In this document: in pieces, positions 12,517 through 24,200 of the stretch
How positions within the stretch are numbered: position 1 is the stretch's first letter
How the letters are laid out: each line of letters begins with the position of its first letter
Assembly (NCBI GenBank): GCA_905250125.1
Contig: CAJNOL010000853.1
Coordinates: 34,579-98,578, forward strand
DNA: 64,000 nt
Source: Rotaria sordida
Taxonomy: Eukaryota; Rotifera; Eurotatoria; Philodinida; Philodinidae
Direction of reading: 5' to 3'
Program-made: the position numbers and the translations under genes
The notes under the pieces: generated by a model
The model's input: only the letters and a program-made list of their open reading frames with translations
Databases searched by the model: none
Told to the model about the DNA's origin: nothing

Positions 12517-14871
12517 TTTCTATTGCTACGTAATAATTAAATAAAAGAGAAAAAAAAAGTTGTTCTGATTTATTCGATAGAAATATAAACAAGATAATCT
12601 AATGAAATTCATAATAAATGATTTACATAAATAATATGAAGAAACGATAGAATATAATTTTTGGTGCATTTATTTCAGATGAGATTTATTGTTTTTGTTC
12701 AAACTATAAGAAAGAAGACAACATAAGTAATTATAATTTTATGTGAAATACTGTTTGATTATTTGAAAACAAAAAAAAAAACAACTTTTACAAAAGTTCA
12801 ATGCTTTATTTTTCTAAAAGAAATGATCAATGAATATTTATTCATATTGGACAAAAAAGAAAAATCTTATTTCGATATTCGTGCATCTATTTATTTCAGA
12901 TTCTGACTTATCAATGACATGACAAACGACCCGTCAATAGTTGAGTTTTCATCGATTAATTAAGACATAAAATTAATATAAGATCGTTTAGTTTAACAAG
13001 CAAATAAAATGTATGTATACGTGTGAAATCTTATGATTTTAATAATTTGGTAGTACTTACTTACCATCAACGCCAAGAAAATCATCTTTACAGAACGGAT
13101 AAGTGTTCAATTAATTATATTGCATTTGTATGTCGAGTTTTTATTACTATTTGTTTCATTTTTTTTATTATTGTGCAATATCGATTGTAAAATCGTCAAA
13201 AAAAACCGAGAAGCAATTTCATCTCTATGGTATTTCATTATCGATACATCAATAAATCTCAATCGTTTTGACGTTGTTATAAAAACAATTTTTGCTAGTC
13301 GTATGATGTTTTGATAGTATACAATATGTTAAAGTAACAAATTATATTCATGATCTCAATTCTGAAGAAACTATTTCAATAAAATTCAAATCAAAGAATT
13401 TTTTTTTAATGTCTATGTGAACATATTTAAATAAAATTATTATCTCGTATTTCTTAAATTTGTCCTTTATGTCAAGCTCAAGTATCAGAAGACTCATCTA
13501 TCTGAAGGCTCAAGTATCGGAAAGACTCGTCTATCAGTATACCTTATCTATTAGATATATCACACTATTCGTTCATTCCTAAAACGAAAATTACAGTTGT
13601 AATCATACTCAAGATATAATACGTTTTATTTTCTAGCAAGCGAATATGTCATAAATGCAAGAAAAAAACTTAATACATATTTCATAGGCATCAAAGAATT
13701 TTCCTAGATTATATTTATTTACCTTTTGCATGACGAAAATATGCTATTGAAAATATAAATATAAATTTATCATTGATTAATAACATCCAAAATTAGACTA
13801 TAGTTATACAAATGACTATTAAAACCTATAAATTGAACTATAAATAATTTATACATAGTAAATTTTGCTTTCGGTTTTTGCGCACATAATAAGACATTTG
13901 TTTTTTATCAATTGTCCTATAGTAATCTAATATATAGAATATTTCCACAAGGAATAAAATCAATTTAATTAAAAATATGATCATATAGTTAAATAAGAAA
14001 CAAGTGAAGAGAAAATTTTATGATTTCATGCACAAAATTATTTGCCAAATGACCGATTTCCAGATGTCATATAAGTTTTATTTTGCATAGCATGTATAAA
14101 CTAACTAACTTATTTCTTGCTTAATGATTTTGACCTTCGACAAGAGAAAAAAAAATCACGTCAATTAGATTTATGACATTTTTTTTCATTAGGTCTTATT
14201 AACATAATTAAACAATGTCAATCTAAAATTAATATAAATATTCGATTAATCGAAATTTTTTGATAAAGATTTTGACACATTCTCTAAGGATATAATAAAA
14301 ACCTTGACAAATAAAACTTATCTTTCGTCAATAAGACTGTAAACATATTTCGATATTGTCTACAATATTTATATCCTAAAGTAAATAAGAAATATTCTAT
14401 TCAATTAAATAATAATTACAACATATATAAAAAATCAAAGATATAAAATAAATCTACCATGAAAATAATATAGTTTGTTTTTCTTTCTGTTTTGTTTTGT
14501 TTTATTTCTATGATTATTATTATTATTTATATTTAGTACTTCTTCATTTTTATATTTAAGTTTCTTATTAAAATTAAGAATAATATTAAGATATTTAAAT
14601 CTTTTTGGAAATTTTCATTGAATTAATACAAAAAAACATATATATATATATATATATATGTATATATTTATATTTAAAAAGAGATTTCAATTTTAAATAT
14701 TAAGATATCTTTAGACAAAATGCAAAGCAGCAAAGAAAAAAAAACCGATATAAGACTCTTCAAATAGCAAATACACGTATGTCATTAGATAATAAGACTA
14801 CATATGTTGATCTTAAATATAAAAAGAAAATCCACACATGCATGAAATATAGATAACAAGGCATGAAAATT

Positions 14872-15547
14872 CTAGAAAAATATCCTTTTTAATTTAATAA
14901 ATATAAATAATTGAAATGTAATAATAAAATATAATGAATTTTTTTCAATTGAACCTTGATTACACATTTCTTTTGCACACATACAAAATCTTCCAATACT
15001 AAAATTTGTACTAGTTGCATGTCGATAACAAACATCTATTTTTGATAAACGATAAAGAAAATAATCATTTAAACAACCACGTCGTATAAATGTATCATTT
15101 GTTGATGTACCATCAAAATGAAAAAATTTCACACAATAATCAGCACATTCAACTGTTCGATTAGCATGATGCATTTTAAATGGATCACCACAATAATCAT
15201 CCACACGTGAATCGCATTGATAACAAACAAATTTTGCCACACTACATGTTTCTTTTGCAACAACGATAAGTAATGTACGTAATTGATGGATTAATATAGA
15301 TAGATAAACACTAGACAGCTGTTTTAATAGAAAAAAAACCCAAATAGATTACATATAAATATATCCTCGAGATCACAATAAATGAAATACAATCTGATTG
15401 TCAATTACATCTTCTTACATTGAAAATTAGCATTCACTGTATGAAAATGTAATATTTAAAATGAAGTATTTCATCTGTTTTGATTATAAGAGTTTATATA
15501 TATATATATTTAGCATAGATCACATAATTGATACTTACAATCTTCAT
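14872..15547 (-). CDS. Ly6/quiver-like small cysteine-rich surface protein
   Basis: Two coding exons on the minus strand: 15547-15539 (only ATG AAG ATT, followed by a consensus GTAAGT donor) and 15318-14872, reached through an AG acceptor in phase 0. The product is 151 residues. The start gives a hydrophobic leader (LSSVYLSILI...LLIVVA) ending near residue 27, as expected of a signal peptide. The mature part has the three-finger fold pattern: CYQCDS, CGDPF, a central C-x3-C, a RRGC motif and a CMCAKEMCN ending. This order is typical of the quiver/Sleepless branch of Ly6/uPAR proteins. A C-terminal hydrophobic tail (FIITFQLFIFI) follows, so GPI anchoring is likely. Such proteins bind or modulate membrane receptors and channels; the partner here is unknown. 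Confidence 0.75.
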
Positions 15548-16785
15548 CGTGTACCATTCGGTAACACGTTCAATCAACGAAGAAAATTATATCTAATTAT
15601 TACTTTAAATCATAATCATGGAGATAATGAACTGAAAGTGCATCTTCAAAAAAAATAATAATAATAATAAATAAATTTCATATATATATATATATGTCTA
15701 TCGTTGAGAAAAAAAAAAGAGTTTCTAACTCAACTAAAAAACAAAAATTCATAAAGACATAAAATTAACAAATATAAGTGTCTATGGAAAACCTAGATTT
15801 CTGTAATATGAATCTAAACATTTTTATGACGATGCCATATATATATAAACATACGTACACCTCATTTGTGCCCAATAATCGATGTATTAGATGTTGCAGC
15901 TGTTATCATGGTTCTATCGGCACGAAGTTGATGAGACTATCATCAACATTATCTTTGCTGCTATGCATTTGGTTAAGGCACTATATTCTGTTTACTATTC
16001 CCTCTTGTTCTTTTTTTCTTCTTTTCTTTTCTTTTCTTTTTTTATTCGCTTCGTCATCATTGCTACAACAATAAATTGGGGCTAATGTGTTGCGTTCCGC
16101 TCTATTCTTTTCTCCTTTTTTTTTTTTTATCTACATATCCATCCATCCATCTATATACTATGCGCTATGCTTTGTTAATAGTAAGTATGTTGAGACAAAA
16201 TAACGCCGAAAGTTTTTGTCTATTCAATTTAGTACTTAGTTATAGTAATGTCGAATGAAGACGAGACCTTATACATAGCGCAAAAAAAAAACATATAATT
16301 TAAATGGTAAGCCCGATATGCCAATCTGACTATTCGATCAATGGAGAATTTCATGTCATGCTAAAACTAACGAATTGTATTTTCTTTCTTTTGATTCTTA
16401 ATGGATGATAAAAAGAAGTGAAAGTGCTTCCATAGGGAAATTCTTATTATATTTGTTATTTTCTTCGTTCTCGCCATCTTTATTGTTGTCGTTACTATCA
16501 ATAAATAAAAGAAATCATGTAATGAAGGATATAAAAATACTTGATGATCGATTTATATAACAATACTTTCATCTCGTATGTCTTTCAAGTGACATTTCTT
16601 TTGCTTCTATCATCATCACTATAAAAATGACTTGACATTTGATTAAGTACTAATCTCACTTACGTCAATGGTTAGTTAGCAATATTGTAATTAAGATCGT
16701 CATGTCGAATAGAATATTTTTTCATTTTTATTATGTTCTATGACTTCTATGTGCTTTTCCTGTTTATTTTTTGTGTTTCTTTCTT

Positions 16786-16833
<48 letters not shown>

Positions 16834-18230
16834 GTTTTTACTGATGACTTACCGATGTATGCAGCAATGAGCAAATTACTAAAAGAGTAATTCTCCACGC
16901 CAAACTACTCTGTTCATTTTCTTTTTTCTCACTATATTCACCCACGTATACGCTCTCTTTCTCTGTCACCCTTTGTCGACATTTCATTATTATTACTGTT
17001 GAAGGCAAGCAAAATCATTTTGTTTCTTGCACAATACTGAAGGAGTGGTAAGCACAAAAAAAAAGAGAAAAATGTAGCGCACTACAGACACTGTTGACAC
17101 TAGACTGTCGATGCAACCATTATCGTTTGGTTCTTTTTTTCTAGATTGTTAATTTTATTTTTAGTTAGATGAAAAAATTATGTAATGAGAAAAGATATAT
17201 TCATTCATTTGTTGAGAAAAATCTTAAGACAAAATATATTTGAAAACTTTTTTTTGGGAAAGAAAGTGAGGATTTATGGTTTGACAGAAGCAAAAACAAT
17301 GGCCTTAAGACAAAGAAATTAATAAATTTTATGCCATCTGTCATGTATCTAAATAATTGTCTTAGTATGACAAAACCACGTTTTATAATGAAATTGAACA
17401 CGTTCATGGTGTTTTACCGTTAGGCACAATGAATACAAAAGGGCATTTCATCATAATGATTACAATAAAATTTGTCTTGATGGATGAAACAGATTTTATG
17501 TACTTATTTCAATATATAAAAATGACATGCAGATTTGACGGTTGATAATTTCTGTTAAGAAATATGAATATTAAATCGATTTCATCAATTTTAAAACAGT
17601 CAAAAGTAAATGCTAAATATATTTTTTGAAAAAAAAAATTTAATACTAGATTGCTAACTTTGAGCATTTATTAGTCACATTTTTTTTTAACAGTTCAGAA
17701 AACTTGGATAAACATCTTAGTTTTTTTTTTGCGTTACTATGCAACGATAGCATGGTCAAGTATTCTCATACTACTTCAATCAAACGGATATTAAAGTCTG
17801 TTAAGTGGAACAATCAACATAGTACATAATGCTTATCGAAGTGATGCTCATCAAATCTTTGTTTTCCGGCATGTTTTATGATAATATTAAATTGAACAGG
17901 CAACAACTCGTCAATGATAAAAAACAATAAAAAGAATTCTATTCTGAATGACATAAATGATTTATTGTTGTCTAAATTGATTTCGTGACATGTCGATATA
18001 TCTTTTTGTATTATTCTATTTATAATCAAATTGTCTATTTGCCATGTCCTTACAGTCATACCAATGTCTGTGTTCTATTATTATTATTTTTATTTCATAA
18101 ACAATTTTAATAAATATATATATATATATATAAATTTGATAAATATAAAAAAGAAAATAGAAAAAAAAAAAAGACTAAAAATTGACTCTAATATGAGAAA
18201 GCAATTATCACATATCTGTATCACTAAATA
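15548..18230. other. Intergenic region, no recognised gene
   Basis: Low-complexity open frames only. It holds a long CT microsatellite at 16788-16832. A minus-strand open frame at 17814-18059 ends RFDEHHFDKHYVLC, resembling the end of the frame at 12283-12516, but I do not call it a gene. Confidence 0.5.
16788..16832. repeat. (CT)n microsatellite
   Basis: More than 20 uninterrupted CT units within a wider pyrimidine-rich tract. Confidence 0.95.
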
Positions 18231-21200
18231 TTAATTAAAACGTATTTTATAAGTAACAATTTCAGCAAATGGAACATTAAGTTTAGATGTAATATTTAAT
18301 TTTTGTTTTATATGTCGTAATGATAAAGATGTTTGTTCGATTGATTCAATTTGATTTACTTGAAAGAAATGTTCAAATATTGGCTAAAGAGAAGAAAAAA
18401 AATTGAATATAAAAATACTTTTTTTTTTTTTTCTAATTAAATTAGAAAATTATCTAACTTTTTCAAAATGAAATGATCTATCATAATATTCATCACAATC
18501 ATAAGCAAATCTTCGTAAAATTAATGCAACATTTTTCGATGCACTATATTTCTTATCATCATTATTATTTAATGTACGTAAATTAACTAAATGATAATCA
18601 CTAGGAAAAAGTAATGGTTTTAAAAATAAATTAAATTCATTTAAAACTATTTTTGAATTTAATGAATGAAATAAATGTATAGGATAAAGAAGTTCAATAG
18701 ATAAATGATGAGCTAGAAGTGTTGGATAACCTGTTAATGATGTACGATCAGCAATCTAAAGAAAAAACAAAAATAAAACAAAAATACAAATTTTAATTGT
18801 TTGTTTAAAAATAAAAATTAATTCATATACTGTATGACGTGATTCAAATAAAAGTTTAAAAGTACTAATAATTTCACGATTATCTATAATACCTTCACCT
18901 AAACCACGACCATCATCACGAGTAAGACGTCGATCAAGAAAAACATCAACAATACCTTAAAACAAAAAAGCATATAAAGATAAATTTTTATTGATAAAAT
19001 TAAATGCAATAGCGTGTCAACAGATAATTAACATTTATTGAGTTTATAGTTTTTATTCCGGTCTATTAAGAATAACGGTAGTAGTGAAAATATGAAAGAT
19101 TTCTTTATAACATTTATAATGATGTTTGTTCATTTTCATTTCACATTGTATTTTCAATAGAAGCAAGAAAAAAATATGTCATAATAAAAATATAATTTAA
19201 ATTCTTATATAAACTTTTCTAAATAAAAGAAAATAAACAAATACTCATTCTTAATTTAATATAATTTCAAATGAGTTTTTGTTTTTGATATTGAATAATT
19301 TATAGACTTTTACATCTTTCGCTATCTTCAATAATCGATTGTTTCATTTTAATAAGCATAATATAATGAAAAAGAAAATATTTACCTGGTTTTAAACATG
19401 CTACACCCGATGGTTGACCAGAAAGAATAGTAAATCTCATAAAATTATCTTCAATATAAGCCATTGTTGGCATTGGATAAACATTACCTTGTAAAGGTAA
19501 TTTACCATAAGTTGTTCTTCGAATCATCTATTAAAAAAAATTATATTTTAATTTTATTTTTCTCCTATCATCTATTCATAAATTAATACCTGAAAACCAT
19601 TTAAATCTGTAAAAAATTCTGCTCCATTTTTAATTCCCGTAGAAAATCGTAAAGCTAATTCTGTATCTTTATTCATATTTAAATGAGTTATTGTACTAAG
19701 TCCAAGCATATAATCATTTAAACCTAATAAGATAATAAAAGATAAACATTTTGTTATTCTCGATTAAATAATAAATAGGATATTTAACAAACCATTTGTA
19801 TTAGTTAATTTATATTGTAAACTATATAGTTCATGATTAATATAAACTCGATTTATTAATGGACCTCGTTGAATACGAATAAAATCATAATTACTCGTAG
19901 GAATATTTTGTGCTATCCCATCAGGTATAAATAAATATGCACCACTATGATGATCGGATTGTTTTAATGTTCCATAACGAATTATATTTGTATGAAAACG
20001 TAAATTTTCATCGGATTTTTTATGTTGAACATTGAGTAGAACACCATTTTTTGAAAATATAATTGAAAGAAAACGATTATCTATTTGAAATCCTTTTGTA
20101 TTGATGACAGTCATTTTAAAAGGTCTAAATAATAAATATTTTATATTTTAAATTTTTCACGTTTCATTTATGGAAATAGGACCAGTAGAAATTTCAAGTT
20201 TATGAAGTATATTACAAAAAACTAATTAATTAAAAGATATACACAGACTAAGAATAATTTTTCTCAATTATTGTGACATTTTCCATCTGCATTGACCTAT
20301 AATTATCAATTACGACAGCCGACAAACGTCGGAGTCTGTCATCTATGCTTTCGTTATCTATAGCTTTGAGTAAAAGATTAGTTTGATGCAAAATTTCTGT
20401 GTATGAGTATTGTAATTTTTCATCGATTATTTACAAATCAGACAACTGTGTGAAAAGAAAAACATTTTTTACTAACGTAGATGAAGTTTTAGGTAGTTGT
20501 TTTTCATTGATATATTCAATTTCAGTTAATGGACATGGTTGTTTAAATGTAGTAGCATGAACAGTATATTCTTTTATAGAATATGGTTCAATATCAATTA
20601 GAATAAGAAGCTAAATGAAGTAAATAAAGATTTGAATTATATTTAAAATAAATTATTCTAACTTCGAATTGATTTTGATTCATTATATTTGATCGTCTAT
20701 TAGACCATTTTGGATCAATTTGACATGTTTCAATAGGTTGTTTATTACTAGTTACACGTACATAATATGTATCAAGAAGAATTTTAACAATTTCAATTCG
20801 TCTTTGATCTGTTGGATTATAAATATAAATCATACGAATTTTTTCTTTATTATTATTATTAAATGATATAAATTGTCTTATTGGTAATGTATCAAATGTT
20901 TCAAATTCTTGATTTAATATTAAAAATTGATTATTAAATGAATAATAATTTTGAAAAAGAAGATAAGCAGCAGATTGTTGCATTACAATTTGTGATAATA
21001 TTATGACTGTTAGAAGTCTATAAAACAAAATGAGATAAAAATATAAAATAGAATTTATTTATTTTATTTTTTTTGACATACTTTTGTCCAAAATCATTAA
21101 CAACATGAGCTCGAGCTGTACCTGTTATACCATCATGATGTTGAAAAACACCAAGATTTCGTCGTGCAATAATTAACTTTGTGAATAGATCATCTTTTGG

Positions 21201-24200
21201 GAAATAACTAGCTAGTTTTCCCTCGAGAACTTGAGCATGAGCAATAGAAAAGAGAATTTCAGTAGCTCTAAAAATAGTAATAAAAATATTTTAGAGACAA
21301 TTAATTACTTAACTATTTTCTTTTTTTTTTATATGAAATTTTATCCAGAAATGTTTATACTAAAACAAATACTTAGTGCTAATAACGTTGTATATATATA
21401 TATATATAATAAATCTATTTTGAGTGCAGTTCTAATATTCTTTCAGATAAAATCAAAGTTCAATGAAAAAAAAAAATATTCAAAAATGGATAATGAAGTC
21501 AGTTGATACTATATTCCACATTCAGCCTGTTTTGAATATGGATGCAAAGATAATTCACAAAGAAACTGAAATCTAACACTGTATTATATCAAACAGTTGC
21601 AAGATGGCCGGAATGGTTCCGTACAGGAAGAGATTATGTCAATGATAAGTACGGATTTGATCGTTCAACTTCCAAGCTGATAGATGAAAATATTGAACGA
21701 GTTCGACAGATTATTAACAAGGATATATATTCAACTTATAATAATATTATAGTTGACACTTCCTTCTTATGATATACTAGAACGGATTTTTCATGATTGT
21801 CTAAAGATAAGAAAAGTTACATCACGTTGAGTGACTCGTCCACTTAATGATGAACGAAAGTAAAAACGAGTTAGAATTTGTCGTGAAGATGTGGTGACAT
21901 TTCCTAACGATTATGCGATATAACTACAGGTGATAAAACATGAGTTTATCATAGAGAAGTTTGGCATAAGTGAACTAACACCAGCTGAATCAGTGAAGGT
22001 AAATCAGCAACGACTATTGTTCATCGAAATAGATTCCAGCTAAAAACTTTGTTGTGTATATATTCTTTAAATTAAATGGTCCTATTCTTATGCAAATAGT
22101 AGATATAAAGGCAAAACTATTGATCACAACTATTATATTAAAAATTACTTTAAGTGTGTTTTCAGTGAAACTTGACAGCAGAGAAAGTCATTGGATACAG
22201 AAGGTATAAAACTACTTCACGACAATGTTGAAGGCATACTCGTTTAGATATTATTAATTATTTAACCAAAGATATTAATAAAATGCTACATCCACTATTT
22301 TTCACTAGGCATAATAAAATTTATATCATAACTGGGACGAATTTGAGTTCTGTGATTAGTACAGGCAGCTCAGACGCATCAACATAATTGAGTACCTCGA
22401 AAGCGACTCGATTCGGTTACTTTTAATAGACTTCAAAAATATTCACTCATTCCCGGATCAAGAAATACGAGCCGATTCTCGTAGTGAGTTTATGAATTCA
22501 AGCGCGAGAATAATTGACCTGAGTTTTGATACAACATTTTCAAAGAATAATCGTCGGTAGTTTCACATGGACTATCAGAACTTTTTATCAGCCATACGTA
22601 TTTTCTTTCCGAGAGATTTGAGAATGAAAGATATTAACAAATTTTTGATGAGTTTAATAAATCTTAAGAATTACACAGTAAAAAACAATTCAATTCAGCA
22701 TCTTTAAGAAAAAAAAAATGATTGTTTCTTTCAAACGAAATTTTGAAAATACATTTTCGATTATGTTTTAAACAAGAATAAATGAAAGATTTCTACTAAT
22801 ATCATTCTATATAAAATATCTACTTGATTTTTGAAATCATAATTTTATTTTCATACCTAAGATAAGATTCAGCAATTCGATTCATTCTTTTAAAAAAAGC
22901 TCTTGATGTATAATAACCACTCCAATAATGATCATCATGATCAGCATATGTAAAAAAATCTCCGGCATAACTTGGAAATTCTACGAGAGATTTTTCTTGT
23001 AGAATTTGTTCAAAATAATCATTTAATGTACCATATTGAATCTAATTTGTTTTTAGTTTTGTTATAGAAATTAATATTTTCCTTTAATAAATAAATAAAT
23101 CTTACATGAGTATTCCAATCTGCTCGTTGATTAATATATGTAAATAATTTATCATAATTATTAAATTGAAGTTTAGCTTCATATATTGATATAAAACGAA
23201 AATCATCACCTAATGGAATAAGTAAAACATTTGTTCGATATAATTGAGCTTTTTTTCGATATTGATCTAATAATAATTCAGCTCTAAAAAAAACAATAAA
23301 TTAATAATAAATTCGAATAAAAAAAACAACTTGATTTACCTTTCATGAGTATTATTTTCATTGATAGATACAGGATTTATACCCCATGGACAACCTGCAA
23401 ATAATTTAGCTCCTCGTCTAAAATCAAATTGACAACATATTTTTGGATCAGGACCACATGAATATGATATATCATAACCATGAAATGGAAGTATATGAGT
23501 AAAAATTCGTTTTGAAATATTACGATCTATTAGAATTATATTATTAATGTATTTATAAAATAATTAATTTACCCCATGTTTGTTGCCAAAAAAATTCTAA
23601 TTGTTTCTCTTTTGCTAATGCTTTTTTTATATGATAATGAACTCTAAAAATAATTATCAAATAATCTTATTTCAATTATTTATTCAAATTTACCGTTGAA
23701 TAGCCACATAATGAATATCTGAACCTTGTAATAGATAAGCCATAGTTGGTGAATAACCAAATGGATCATTAGCCCAACTACTTTGTATTGTAATATTTCC
23801 TAAATAATAGAATAAAAATTAGATTGAAACGAAATGCAATAAAATAATTTTCTAACCAAATGTATTTTCAATAAATTGATGTCCTTCGATAAGTTGATCA
23901 AGCATACCAAAATAATGTGTATTTGCTTCATCATTCATTACCTAGGAAAATAAATAAAATAAAATTTATCATTACGATTTGAGTAAATAAGAAGTCAGAA
24001 TATAGAGACACATATATCGGATTAGTTTGGTTGATGAATTGCACTAAAACTAACGAGGAAATATTTTCAGTTTTTTTCGACAACAGAAAACATTACTACA
24101 GGATATTTCAAAATTATAATCTCTCTCCTGTGCTATGTACAAAAAAATTAATATTGTATCTTCAAAAGAAATCTAATTGTTTAATTTGTATGTTCGTTAG

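Larger units (their letters stand above)
9101..14871. other. Gene-poor region with transposon debris
   Basis: No confident gene. It contains the GC-rich word-repeat island at 9688-9842, a long foldback at 9921-10476, and a degenerate tandem pair (about 32 bp, starting with GCTCAAGTATC) at about 13475-13540. The stretch from about 10560 to 12260 is slightly less AT-rich and reads like decayed mobile DNA. One open frame at 12283-12516 is listed separately. Confidence 0.5.

Noticed and set aside
20130-20420. Open minus-strand stretch in a MAN2A intron ([19 protein letters not shown])
   Set aside because: Considered as an extra exon, but the GTTAGT donor at 20476 and acceptor at 20125 join in phase without it and keep the expected family spacing.
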